Part shown: piece after piece, positions 34,226 through 46,594 of the stretch
Layout of the letters: every line of letters begins with the position of its first letter
Position numbering within the stretch: position 1 is the stretch's first letter
Source: Tupaia tana
Lineage: Eukaryota; Chordata; Mammalia; Scandentia; Tupaiidae
Length of the DNA stretch: 64,000 nucleotides
Direction: 5' to 3'
Assembly: GCA_026018925.1 (NCBI GenBank)
Contig: JAKSZU010000013.1
Location: 1,736,001 to 1,800,000, forward strand
The notes under the pieces: model-generated
The model's input: only the letters and a program-made list of their open reading frames with translations
Databases searched by the model: none
Told to the model about the DNA's origin: nothing
Translations under genes and position numbers: made by a program

Positions 34226-34403
34226 TTTTTTTGAAAGAATTATTTTATTTAGCTTTATTTATCCATTTATTTATTTATTTTAATTTGACCAGAGAGGGAG
34301 AGAGAGAGAGAAAGTGAGAAAGCAAGCCACCACGTCCGGGACTCAAACTCCAGTTGGTCATGTGGGAGTCCAGCGCCCTTAACCATGACCACTTGCCGGC
34401 TCC
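34226..34403 (-). mobile_element. SINE-S copy inserted in L1
   Basis: Short antisense form with AAAGAATTATTTTATTTAGC. The flanks TGCATAAAGG and TGCGTAAAGG (34216-34225 and 34404-34413) are the target duplication. Confidence 0.92.
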
Positions 34404-34724
34404 TGCGTAAAGGATTTAAGTTTTGTGGAAGTTCAAATGACCTATCTTTTTCTTCTGTTACTCAGCTTTTGGTGTCATAGCTAGGAATCATTGCCAAGTG
34501 CAAGGTCATGATTTACTGCTATGCTTCCTTTTCAGGGTGTTATCGTTTTAGCACGTCTGTTCAGGCCACTGGTGGTAACATTTGTGTAGGGTATGCGGTA
34601 AGCCTGCAACGCCATGTGGATACTCACTATCTCAGCACCAGCTGTTGGAGAAATGGTTCTCTGTCCATTGAGCAGTCTCAGGACACTTGTCAAAAATCAG
34701 GTGGCCATTGATCCACGCATTTCT

Positions 34725-34990
34725 TTCTTCCTTTCTTTCTTTGTAAGGTTTTTGCCATATGGAGTGTGCACTTGCCAGAGAGGGATGGAGAGAGATGGCA
34801 AGAGGAAAAGTGAGCAATCAACCCCCCTGGAGTGTAGCGTAGCCACATTCCTCCTGAGATTTTGGGCACACATGCACATGCACCTGCACCTGCACCTGGC
34901 ATGATTTTCAAGCCACCAGGTCTGGGCCTCGAACTGTGATCAACCATGTGGGAATTTAGCACCTTAACCACTGTGCCACCTGCTGACCTC
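34725..34990 (-). mobile_element. SINE-L copy inserted in L1
   Basis: Antisense copy with a TTTC-repeat tail and a CACCTGCACCTGCACCTGGC triplication in the body, ending GCCACCTGCTGACCTC. Confidence 0.88.
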
Positions 34991-35162
34991 AATGTATGGG
35001 TTTATTTCTGGGGTTTCTTTTCCATTCCATTGGTCTGTATGTCTATCCTTATTCCAGTGCCACACTCTTTTGCTCACTGTAGCTTGGTAGTAAGTTTTGA
35101 AATCCAGAAATGTAAGCCCTCTTAACTTTTAAAAAAAAGTCTTTATAAAAGTTTATTCCCTC

Positions 35163-35413
35163 CGGGACTAGCAGTTAGCGTAATGGCTATGTTGCTGGAC
35201 TCCCACGTAGTCGACCGCTGTTCGAGTCCCGGACCCGGTGGCTTAAACTCACGCCGGGCGTGTGTGCATGTGTGCCCAAGATCCCGAGAGGAGAATGGAG
35301 GAGAAGGGATTGCGGCGTGGCCATCCCCGCTGGGGAGTGATTTCCTGCTTTCTGTCTCTCTGTCTCTCTCTGCCTGGCGAGTGCATGCACCCTATAGCAA
35401 AAAAAACCTCTCC

Positions 35414-35436
<23 letters not shown>
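35163..35436 (+). mobile_element. SINE-L copy inserted in L1, sense, young
   Basis: Near-consensus copy from GGGACTAGCAGTTAGCGTAA to AAAAAACCTCTCC with an A-tail of about 27. The target duplication AAAAGTTTATTCCCTC is perfect (35147-35162 and after the tail, 35437-35452). Confidence 0.95.
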
Positions 35437-35444
<8 letters not shown>

Positions 35445-35879
35445 ATTCCCTCTTCTGGTGAGGGAGAGAGGAGAAGAGCGAGGGAGCGAGAGCACTGTGT
35501 GCGAGAGAAGCAGGTACCCTCGCAGGTCTTCACATTGTAATCCGCCCCCAGTCTCAGCCCATCTAGGTCATGGGTGCACATGTGTGCCTGGCGTGCACAA
35601 GAAAGTTCTGGTCCATTTGCAGTTACTACTGCACCACTGCCGTGTTCCATACATTCTCTTAACTTAAATTTGCTTTTTGAAGATTGTTTTGGCTATTTGG
35701 GATCCTTTGCAAATCCATCTAAATGTAAGGATCAGGTTTTCCATTTCTGTGAAATAAAGGCATTAGGGTTTTGCCAATAATGATTGCATTGGTGCTCTAG
35801 GAAGTATTGATATCTTAACACTATTAAGTCTTCCAGTCCACAAATGCAGGATACCTTTTCATTTATGCTGTAAAAAAAT

Positions 35880-35941
35880 ACTTAATTTTATTTGTTATTA
35901 TTTTAAAGACTTTATTTTTTTACTATAGGGCACATGTGCAC

Positions 35942-35997
<56 letters not shown>

Positions 35998-36098
35998 TCA
36001 AGAGAAAGTGAGGAAGCAAGTTGCTAGGTCCGGACTTGAATCATGGTCAGCCATGTGAGAGTCTAGCACCTTAACCACCACACCACCTGCTGTCCTCA
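35880..36098 (-). mobile_element. SINE-S copy with expanded GA run
   Basis: The antisense copy carries a GA repeat of about 25 units (35945-35996), grown from the normal GAGAGA segment, and ends CACCACCTGCTGTCCTC. It lies within the L1. Confidence 0.9.
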
Positions 36099-36726
36099 TT
36101 TGTACGTTTTAAAATTCCTTTCACTGTATTAGTCTTGTATCGCCTAAATTAAGTTTATTCCCAAGTTTTTTGTTCTTTTAGATATTCTTGCAATTATAAT
36201 TGCTTTCTTAATTTCATTTTCAGATTATTCATTGTAGTGTATAGAAATGCACTGTTTTCTGTGTTGATCTTGCATACTACAACTTCTGAATTTATTTATT
36301 AACATTAGTAGGTTTTTGTTTGTATGTGGATTCTTTAGGGTTTTCTATATATAGGATTATGTCATATGCAAATAAAGATAATTGTGCTTCTTCTTTTCCA
36401 ATTTCAATGCCTTTTATTTCACTTTCTTGTCTAATTGCTCTGGCTAGAACTTCCAAAACCATGCTGAATAGAAGTGGCAATAGCAAGCATCCTTCTTGTA
36501 TCCTATTGTATGGGGAATGCTTTCAGCTTTTCACCATTGTATATGACATTAGCTGTGAGTTTTTTATATGTGGCATTTCTTATGTTGAGGAACTTCTTTC
36601 TATTTCTAGTTCATGGAGTGTTTTTATCCTGAGAGAGTGTTGGATTTTGTCAAATGCTTTTTCTATATCAATTGAGATTCTCATGCAGGATTTTTCTTCA
36701 TTATGTTAATGTGGTGTGTTGTGACT

Positions 36727-36945
36727 TAGGAAGGAAGGGGACCTGGAGGGGACTGGGAGAGATAGAGACAGAGAAGTGAAGTGAGGGGATTGTGGTGGCT
36801 CAAGAAGAGGGCCAGATGAGCCATGAGCTGGGCCCTCACTGGTGGGGGAGAATGGCATAGCCTTTGCTTCTTAGCCTCCAGGCAGGCCCCAGGGCTGCAT
36901 CCCTTTCTTGCAGACAGATGTCCTACTCAGGGGCTGGAATGCTGA
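36727..36945. other. Unclassified insert inside L1
   Basis: The L1 reads up to GTGGTGTGTTGTGACTT and resumes at ATTTGTTTTCCTGTGTCAAA. Between them lie about 219 bp of purine-rich, GC-richer sequence (GGAAGGAAGGGGACCTGGAG and onward) unlike L1 or the SINEs. No clear target duplication is visible. Confidence 0.6.
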
Positions 36946-37558
36946 TTTGTTTTCCTGTGTCAAACTATCCTTGCATTTCTGTGACAAATTCCACTTGGTC
37001 ATATTTATAGTGTTCTTAATATCTGCTAGATTTTATTTGCTGGTATTTTGGTTAGGATTTTTATATTGATACATGTAACAGATATTGGTCTATAGGTTTT
37101 TGTTTTGTTTTTTCTTTTTCCTAATAGTGTCTTTGTCTGGCTTGGGAATCAGAGTAATGGTGACCTCATAGAATGAATGAACTAGAAAATGTTCTCTCCT
37201 ATTTTCTGGAAGAGTTAGAGGAGATTGGTGTTTTTCTTTTTTAAATGTTTGATAGAATTTATCAGTGGTGGTTCTGGAGTTTGCTTTTTTTGGGGGAGGT
37301 TATTGACTACTGATTCAGGCTCTATACTTGTTATAGGTCTGTTCAGATATATATATATACATATTTTTAAAATCAGCTCAGGCAGGTTGTGTTTTTCTAG
37401 GAATTTGTTTATTTCCCTTAGGTTATCTAATTTGTTGGCTTATAGTTGTTCACAGGGTTCTCTTACAATCCTTTTATATGTCCTTAGGGAAGTAGTAGTG
37501 TCTTTACTTTCATTTCTTATTTTGGTAATTTGAGTCATCTCTTTTCTTGGTCATTCTG

Positions 37559-39376
37559 GCGCAAGGCTTGTGGTTTGGTCGATTCCGTCTGATGCTGCCG
37601 ATTTGTGTGCACAGGCACTACCGTTCTCACCAGCACGCACAGCTGCCGTGGAGAGCCCCTCGTTGAGAGGAGGTGACGAGGTGTGCTGCCAATCATCAAG
37701 TAAAGGTTGAGGGGTATGGGAGGTCAGAGGAAGCACCCCCAGGAGCCCAGACAGATGCAGCATGGGTGTTGGAGGGTGGAGCCCCACCCACACTGAGCTC
37801 GCTCTCCCAGGGCCCATGCCTAGGAGGTCTTGGCAGCCCCCAACCTTACGGAGGCACCCAGGAGTAGCCTGTGTGCCCAGCAGGTGCAGGAGAGGCGCAG
37901 CTCAGCAGCCAGCCGTGAGGCCACCGTGGAGCTGGGCCCAGCAAGAAGCCGCTCTCAGGGAGTTGAGCTGCAGGCTGTCACCCTCTCCCCGGCGCAGCGG
38001 AGTCAGCTCCCGCAGCTCCGATCGTGTCCCCCTGTGTCGATCCTGGCCGGTTATCTGCCCCACGGTCCTACTATCCTGTGGTCTTAGTGGTCACGGATGA
38101 CTTCCTGAGTGAGCAGTGGACACGGCCAGGCCCCGGAAGTGGACATCTCAGCTCTCCCCACGCCTTTCCGACACGAAGCGTGCTGGGCAGACGCCAGTCC
38201 CTAATGTGCTGCCTCTGCAGGGTGCTGAGGCCTGCTGCAGGGGAGAGCAGGCGCTCAGCAGACACGGTGGCCGCTCTGCCCTGCTCCCGCGTCTTTCTCC
38301 CACCCTTACGTGTCACTGCTAGTGCCTAGTGGGTGTCAAGTCGAGGTCAGCTCCCCCACTCCCAGACAAAAAGTGCAGCAGAAGCGGGAACCCCCTCAGT
38401 GACCTGACTAAACACGCTTTGGGGACAGGGGCTGTGGCGGACAGCTCACGTTGGCCCCTGATGGCGGCAGTCTGCTCCATGTCCACCACAGCTTCCGGGA
38501 GCCTGCTGCCCCGAGCCCGCTCTGCGGCCCGCTCTGCGTTGTGTTAAGGGGCTGCCTGGGGAAAAGCTGCTCTGCCAGCTGTCCTCGCACCTCCCGCTCC
38601 CACCTAGGAGGTGTAGACACGTTTCCCGACTCGCCCACCACCTTTCCTCATGGGAATGGCCCGCCCCAGGGCCTGCCCTTTACCAGCCTTGTTCCTGCTC
38701 ACATGTGACAGATGGTGCCGTTTCTGTCACTGTAACCCCACACAGCGGGCTGCGGTGCGGTGGGCCCATGTCTTCATTGGCTGGCTGGATTGCCGAGACG
38801 TGTGTGCTTGTTGAGGGCTCGTCCTTGGTCCTCATTCCTCCGGGGTCTGAGGCCTGGGAATGTGCCAGTATCTGCGTGGCAGACAGTCGCCCCGGCACTG
38901 CCTCTGAACCGGTGTGCGGGGGCCTGGAGGCCGTCCAGGGAGGGAGGGGGGGTTACAGTTCCTGGCATCTGAGCCTGTCCCAGGTCCGCAGCCTGGGTCT
39001 CACCCTCTCCCCCTGGCCCCTCTGAAGGTGAGCTGGATGGAGTACAGTGTGGCCTGGGGGAGGTGCTTCGGCTGCCCTGAGTGTCCTCCCCCAGCCCAGA
39101 CTGTGCCTGGGGAGGTAACAGAAGCAGCCTGACTCTTGGGCCCTCCTCTTCCTCCCTCTCTGGGCCTGGGTGGCAGGTCTGCCAGATGGCCACTCGGAGA
39201 GGGGGCCTGCCCAGACACTGTGTCTGGGTCCTCGCTGAAGCCCTGTAGCCTCCCCTCTACCTGCCTCCCCATGGACCTGTCTGCCCCAGGTCCTCAGGTG
39301 GAGCAGGGACTCTCCCGGAAGGTTTGCATGTGGGGCAGCCGTGCCGTGGGTGACGGTGTGTGTCATCCCGTTTCAG
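37559..39376. other. PHF2: End of PHF2 intron 1
   Basis: GC-rich unique sequence after the L1 and up to the acceptor CCCGTTTCAG of exon 2. The only recognised item is copy 1 of a dispersed duplication at 38561-38685. Confidence 0.6.
38561..38685 (+). repeat. Dispersed duplication, copy 1
   Basis: It shares CAGCTGTCCTCGCACCTCCC, CACCTAGGAGGTGTAGACAC and GCCTGCCCTTTACCA with 41827-41974 in the same orientation, roughly 85-90% identical by eye. The family is unknown to me. Confidence 0.85.
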
Positions 39377-39462
39377 CTGTGTCGGGGTGGAAGAGGAGGA
39401 GGCGCCGGACATCGACATTTACCACTGCCCAAACTGCGAGAAAACCCACGGGAAGTCCACCT
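39377..39462 (+). CDS. PHF2: PHF2 exon 2: second half of the PHD finger
   Basis: The 86-nt exon is bounded by TTTCAG and GTAAGT. Its first base completes a serine codon begun in exon 1, and its last base starts a leucine codon completed in exon 3. The 28 whole codons begin [10 protein letters not shown] and contain Y-H-C-P-N-C. They supply three of the eight zinc ligands of the PHD finger: the cysteine three residues after the ligand histidine, and the final C-x2-C pair. In PHF2 this finger binds trimethylated lysine 4 of histone H3 and brings the protein to active promoters (family knowledge). The sequence is essentially that of PHF2. The paralogues PHF8 and KDM7A are similar here, but the downstream exons favour PHF2. 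The window places at least 39.3 kb of intron 1 before this exon. Confidence 0.97.
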
Positions 39463-41436
39463 GTAAGTACCGTGCCTGTCCACTGCCTTCGCCCACCGGG
39501 TGCACGGAGGACAGGGTCCCTGCTGGACTGGGGACCCTGCCAGCCTCCCCACTGCCCCTCCTGGCCTCGCTGAGCCCTGCAGCTGCCCCGTGGGCTCCAC
39601 TGGTAGGGGCAGCTGTGCTCCTGCAGCTGCACACCCAGTACCGGTGGTGGCTAGCTGGCCGAGTCAGGGGACATGGGCTTGGGACCCGGGCAAAGGCAGC
39701 CTGGGGGTCACCAGGGCCTCCAGCCCAGCCCTGTCCAGCCACATGGGGTGCATTTGTTACTGGGCTCTGTCTTCCATCCCTCCTGCATCCCTCTACCCAC
39801 CAGCTGCCTTACTGCTGGAGGATCTTGGGGACCTTGACCTTTCCCAGACTGCTTGCTCTCTGCGGGTCCGAGGGCCTTTCCTTCCTCCCCTGCCCTGTGC
39901 TCCCTCATGTGTGGTACATCCGGGGCTCCCGAGGTGTGGGCGTGGCTCGTGCTGAGCAAGTCAAGGTGACTGTGATGTGCGCTCCAGGCTAGGCCGGGGC
40001 ACATACAGGAGCGTGCTGTGGTCTGCAAGGACTCTGGAAGGCGTGCAGCCTGGGGTGCGGGTGGGGGCAGTATGGCCCTGGTTCCCGCCTGGGTTGGGGT
40101 CGTGCAGCTCTCAGAAGCTGCAGGCTGGGTCAGGTCCAGGCTAGGTCGGCTGATGGCTGTCCTACCTTCCTTCTGTCAGGAGTCCTGGGCTGACTGAGCC
40201 GGGGGAGCGGCAGCCACTCCCCTCCACAGGAAGCCCTCTCCTGGACCACAGTTGGAAGGCAAGGGTCCAGATCCCACAGCCCCTGAGGGATGAGTCCTAC
40301 ACCCAGTGGGGCTCGAGGGAAAACTCGGGCAATGGGAGGAAGCCCCACTGGGTCCCCATTCTGAGCCGAGGCTGGGTCAAGGGTGGAGGAGCTGTGGGGG
40401 CCCGGGCAGGCACCTCGTGAAGCTGGGCTTGGCGCGAGGCAGGCGTCTCTCCACCTGGGACCTGCTGTTGTTCCTCATCCTCTCCCAGGGTCCGAGGGCT
40501 GTGTGCCTGGCCTGTGCTTTGTCCATCCCTAGGTGACGGCAGGGCTACTTTTTCTCCGTTTGTTCCCCCCCACCCCCGGCAGGTCCCAGCCCCTGGTAAA
40601 GAGGGGAAGTACCGGAATTCCTGAATTATGTGCAGGCCCCACCCCCAGGAGCTGGTGGCGTTTATTCTCAGAGTGCGTCTGGTGGCGGCTCTTACCCAGC
40701 CTCCTGGCTACGGCCTCAGAGCAGATAAGAGGGGATCGTCCCTGTGGCAGGTGAATCTGGCACTTCACGGAACCCCCGGGAAGCTCAGGCCCCGTTGTCT
40801 TTACAGGACGAGGAATGCAGGCCCAGCTGCTGGGACCGGGGCTGCAGCAGCTGGGCCTGCCCGAGGCAGGTGCCTGGGCACAGCAGGGCTGGAGCCAGGA
40901 GTGCCAGGAGCTGCTTCTCCTGCGGGGGGCAGGACCCACTCAGGCGCTCAGATGGGGTTGCTCAGAAGGACGTTGGGGTGGCACCTCATGTGTGGTTGGC
41001 GTCACACAGACACGTATGCAGCGCAGGTCCCACTTGCGGGGGGCAGGCCTCTCCCTGGCAGGCAGCACATGTTCAGACTGGTCTTTGGGAGCGCTTGAGC
41101 CCCCCGAGTTGGGGCTGGGGCCGAGCAGGCTGCGAACTGGTGAGCATACGGCTGTCCCTTCCGCAGCGACCCTGTGTGTCCCCAGAAGCACTCTCCACTC
41201 GAGATAGAAGCCTATCTGCCTTGGGAAACATGGTGCCCGCCCCACCCCGACCCTGCTGTGTGTAGGGGGAGTTTGGGCAGAAGCCCAGCACCCCACCTGT
41301 CCCTTGTGCAACCACGAGCTGAGCCTCCCTTTCTGATGCCACTGGCGGGTCCTGGCGGGAACTCCATCCCCATCCTGGCTGTGCGCACACACGTGCATGT
41401 ATGTGTGCTTGCATGTTCATGTGTATTTCTGTGTGT
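39463..41436. other. PHF2: PHF2 intron 2, 5' part, unique sequence
   Basis: About 2 kb of GC-rich single-copy sequence. Overlapping frames of up to 210 codons begin inside exon 2 or by chance; the 210-codon one simply reads through the donor of exon 2. Confidence 0.6.
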
Positions 41437-41825
41437 GTGTCTTAGTCTCTTGGGCTGTGGTAACAGATGGCACAACCTGGAGGGCAAAAACAGAAAATGC
41501 ATTTCTCTTGGCATTGGAACCTGTAGGTCTGAGATCCCAGTACCTGGGTTTAGGCCCTGCGAGGACCCCTTCCCTGTTCTCAGACGTGCTCCTCCGCTGT
41601 CCTCTCCTGTTGTGGAGGGTGAGGCAGTGGGGGTCTCTTGCCAGGGCACTGATCTCCACGAGGCTTCACCCTCCCCACTTTGTCACTTCCCCAGACCTCG
41701 CCTCCTCCTCTCCCCTCCCCTCCCCTCTCCTCCCCTCCCCTCCCCTCTCCTCCCCTCCCCTCCCCTCCCAGCCATCTCCTCAGGGACCAGATCTTAACAT
41801 GAAGAGGGGGACAAAGAGGGGAACG
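41437..41825. mobile_element. Ancient mammal-wide repeat with an internal CTCCC tract
   Basis: GTCTTAGTCTCTTGGGCTGT, GGTAACAGATGGCACAACCT and AGGTCTGAGATCCCAGTACC resemble the widespread mammalian repeat that reads GGGCTGCCATAACAAAATAC (possibly a MaLR-type LTR; class not certain). A CCCCTCCCCT-type run at 41700-41770 interrupts it. Confidence 0.6.
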
Positions 41826-41826
41826 T

Positions 41827-41974
41827 GAAAAGGCTGCTCCGCTCCGCTGGTCAGCTGTCCTCGCACCTCCCGCTTCCACCTAGGAGGTGTAGACACATTT
41901 CCCGACTGGCCCACCCCCTTTCCTCGTGGGAATGGCCTGCCCTGGGGCCTGCTCTGGGGGCCTGCCCTTTACCA
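41827..41974 (+). repeat. Dispersed duplication, copy 2
   Basis: This copy lies 3.27 kb from copy 1 (38561-38685) and on the other side of exon 2. It carries an extra short CTGGGG-containing segment. It follows the ancient repeat at 41437 directly, whereas copy 1 has no such neighbour. Confidence 0.85.
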
Positions 41975-41984
41975 CCTCTGCATA

Positions 41985-42470
41985 TGTGCTTGTGTGTGCA
42001 ACTGTGCGTGTGTATGTGTGTGTGCTCCTGTGAGTACGTGCATGTGTGTGTACCTGTGATTACATGCATGTGTGTGTACCTGTGAGTATGTGCACGTGTG
42101 TGCACCTGTGTGTATGTGCGCATGTGCAACTGTGCATATGTACGTGTGTGCACCTGTGATTACGTGCACATGTGTGTGTGCACCTTGAGTACGTGCACGT
42201 GTGTGTGCTGTGCACCTGTGCTTACGTGCGTGTGTGTATACCTTGAGTATGTGTGTATGTGCTACTGTGCATACGTGTGTACCTGTGATTACATGCATGT
42301 GTGTACCTGTGCATGCATGTATGTGTGTGCACCTGTGCGTGTGTGTGTGTGTGTACCTGTGATTACATGCATGTGTATGTGCACCTGTGTGTACGTGTGT
42401 GTGTGCATCTGTGAGTACGTGCACATGTGTATGCACCTGTGAGTACTGGCGTGTGTGTGTGCTGGCTGCT
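41985..42470. repeat. TG-rich minisatellite in intron 2
   Basis: Units of about 20-26 bp such as GTGTGTACCTGTGAGTACGT and ATTACATGCATGTGTGTG are repeated with variation. Composition resembles the block at 3976-5065, but the unit (CACCTGTGATTACGTGC type) differs, so the two arose separately. Confidence 0.93.
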
Positions 42471-43594
42471 GCGTGAGTGCTGCAGGTTCTAACCATTATT
42501 GCGGGGCGTGCGGCCCATCAGAGACAGTGCTCCTTCTGCCCGTGCGCACCTTCAGAGTTGCCTGGGGTCTGAGCTGGGGCCACAGTCTGTGACACCGCTG
42601 TTGGTTTTCACACCATCGACCCCAGTCACAACTCCCACACAGAGGCACCTTGGTGACAGGAGGCCCTCCTCGGCCCAAGAAGCTCCAGCCCCCGAGGCCC
42701 AGCCTGCTCGCACCTTTCCTGCCCTGCTCCCTGCCGCGTGCACCCGGAGGGGTTTGCAGACAGGCAGCTGTGCCGTCCTCACTCTGCCTATCTCAGGGCA
42801 ACGTGACGCTGGGGATCGATGTGCCTTTCCGACATGTCCCTTGAACGGAGTCCGACTAATCTGCTGGCTGGAGCACAGCCCCGGGCTTACCTGACTGACA
42901 CGGTTCTGGTGCAGTGGCCGCAGGGCTCCTGCCGGGCACTCGGCTCTACACCCAGCCTGTGACCAACACGTCACCTCCCTTCCTCAGCCCACGAGGCCAT
43001 AACTGCAAGTCCTGCAGGGCTGGGGGGAGAAGCCAAATCCCTGGCGTGGTCTTCAGCCTCTCCGAGAGGTGACCAAGAGCTCTGGTGCCAGGGTCACCTT
43101 GGGGACCTGCACTGCCCCATGCCCTGGGCCACCCTGCTAGGGGCTGTCTCCCTAGGCACATTGTCCCCAGGGACACCAGGAGCCCCAGGCAGGAAGATAC
43201 TCAGCATCTAGGCTTGGACAGGGCTGTTTTCAGGCCCTGGGTTGGGGATGGCGTCCCCACCAGTGACTTTCCAGAGGAGCCCCTGCCCAGCCCAGCCCCG
43301 GCTCTGCCTGATGGCTGCTGGCACTGCTGGTGTCCCCACATGGGGCAGCCACATCACGGGGCACTGAGCCCTTCAGGTAGGCACTTGTCAGCGTGCCTTG
43401 AGGTTTGAGCCTCCAGGGTGGACACTGGGAGCCACTCTCCCCTCCTGGCCACCATCACTGTGATGTACATGTGCACTCTCGAAGGCTTCCACGTGGCCTG
43501 CAGGGCGAGGCACGCACCCCATGCTGGGTATTAGCAGGAGGAGTCAGCGGAAATCTGGCCGCTCTGTGCCCCTTCTGTGGAGACCCTGGCATGG
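42471..43594. other. PHF2: Intron 2 stretch without recognised features
   Basis: GC-rich unique sequence. No additional exon candidate with both splice borders and similarity to PHF2 is seen. Confidence 0.5.
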
Positions 43595-43700
43595 CTCCTC
43601 ACCCTGGCCTCAGTGTTTTCCTCTATAAAGTGGGACCCTGCCCTCTGGGAGAGGACGGGGAAGCAGGTACCGCCCTGAGGGTCTGGCCATGGTGAGTGTC
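43595..43700 (+). mobile_element. MIR fragment, sense
   Basis: GGCCTCAGTGTTTTCCTCTA and TAAAGTGGGA match the MIR core segment that reads CTCAGTTTCCTCATCTGTAA then AATGGG. Confidence 0.75.
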
Positions 43701-44194
43701 CTCAGACATGAGCTGGGCTTGATCAAACAGGGACCCTAGGGACAGGGCTACCCCAACGCTGCCGATCTTGAGGGGACCTCACGGGCTCCTCCCTGTGGCA
43801 TGTGCTAGTCCTCCTGCACCGTCCTGTGCCCCCCCCCCCCAGCACACTGAAGCCACCTGTGTTTCTCAGTCTCCCTGGCCCTTCCCTGGGCCTTTCCCAG
43901 CTGTAGGCACTGCTGCCTACTGCTGTCTCAGTCCCCGAGTGGCCTGTGCTGGGCCTCGGTCCCAGTCCTCCTCGGTGGGCTGGTATACCCTTGGCCCAGG
44001 GCTGAGCTTTTTAAGCAGGGACTCCCAGACAGTTGCCACTTGGGTGACTCCTGCCCCATGGCCCCAGCCCCATACATTGCTGAGCTGCTTGGTGGCACCT
44101 TGCAAAGTGGGACAGCGGGTGAAAGGGGGCAGTCAGGCCACCCATGGCCCCAGGGCCGCCCGGCGCAGGCAGGGCTGTGCATGTGGTGACTTGT
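43701..44194. other. PHF2: Intron 2 stretch without recognised features
   Basis: Unique GC-rich sequence, including a run of 10 C at about 43832, between two MIR fragments. Confidence 0.5.
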
Positions 44195-44335
44195 ATCCCA
44201 ATATCTCTCTATGAAGGGTAAGGCACAGAGATGTCAAGGAAGTTGCCCAAGGTCACACAGCTAGAGCACAGCTGGACAAGAAAGACCCGGCCCTCATCGC
44301 CCACTCTGTTGAGCCCTGCCGTCAGCTTCTGGTCC
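44195..44335 (-). mobile_element. MIR fragment, antisense
   Basis: AAGGCACAGAGATGTCAAGG and AAGTTGCCCAAGGTCACACA followed by GCTAG are the complement of the MIR core, which is well conserved here. Confidence 0.88.
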
Positions 44336-44754
44336 TGACTCAGCGGGATCTTGTCACGTGTCTGTCATGTCCAGTCACATTGTAGCCAGGGAGACCAGGC
44401 ACAGCGTGCAGGCTCGTAGCAGACAGGTTCTCAGCCCCGCCTGGCCTCTGCCCCTTTCTGGGCTGCTCAGGGTCAGTCATTGTCACCATGTTGTCACAAG
44501 CTCCCTTTGTCCCCAGAGTTCCCACCATCGCAAAGATGGTGACATATGGATCCCGAGGACACAGTCCCCGCCCCACCCTGCTGAGGGCAGACCCCACACG
44601 GCCCCGTCCAGCTCTGCTCCATGGGCAGGCTCCTTCCCTCCCAAGGACCCACCTTGGTCACTAGCTGAGTAGCTCCCAGGAGAGCACCTGCCTGCCAGGG
44701 CCACTCGCCCCACCCAGTGTCTCCGTGTGGAGCCGCCCTCCCCTCGGCCATCCA
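44336..44754. other. PHF2: Intron 2 stretch without recognised features
   Basis: Unique sequence between the MIR fragment and a TG-rich run. Confidence 0.5.
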
Positions 44755-44960
44755 TGTGAGTGTGTGCACATGAGTGCCTATGTGTGCACTGTGTACAGTG
44801 CAGGTCTGAAGGGTGTGTGCGCGCGTGTGTGTGTGTGCACATATATCCATGAGTGCCTGTGTGTGCACTGTGTACACAGGGCTTGTGGGTCTGTGCTTGT
44901 GTGCACATGTATCACATGGTATGCAGTCTAGTAGAGGTGTGTGTGTGTATGTGCCTGAGG
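44755..44960. repeat. Short TG-rich repeat
   Basis: Two to three diverged copies of a unit of roughly 80 bp with CATGAGTGCCTATGTGTGCA and CTGTGTACA, plus GCGCGTGTGTGTGTGTGCAC, an alternating purine-pyrimidine run. Confidence 0.85.

Positions 44961-46594
<1,634 letters not shown>

Larger units (their letters stand above)
33500..37558 (-). mobile_element. LINE-1 segment, antisense, with five SINE insertions
   Basis: In complement this reads from the L1 3' untranslated region (right of 33500) through much of ORF2. + strand landmarks are GAGTAGTATTCTATTGCATT near 33810, TGTATGGGTTTATTTCTGGG near 34993, AGATTGTTTTGGCTATTTGG near 35681 and GGATTCTTTAGGGTTTTCTA near 36330. A 65-codon remnant (36486 down to 36292, - strand) preserves the reverse-transcriptase active-site region. 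There the usual F-A-D-D reads F-A-Y-D, so a catalytic aspartate is lost. Confidence 0.92.

Noticed and set aside
36292..36486. Possible functional reverse-transcriptase gene
   Set aside because: It is a 65-codon L1 ORF2 remnant with the F-A-D-D motif changed to F-A-Y-D, stops on either side and SINE insertions nearby.
1..39376. Search for PHF2 exon 1 inside the window
   Set aside because: No segment encodes the expected C-x-C, C-x2-C and W-F-H part of the PHD finger followed by a donor, and no CpG-rich promoter block is evident. Exon 1 is taken to lie upstream.
39360..39992. 210-codon frame starting at the exon 2 region as one continuous gene
   Set aside because: It reads through the strong donor GTAAGT at 39463 into intron 2. 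Only 39377-39462 matches PHF2.
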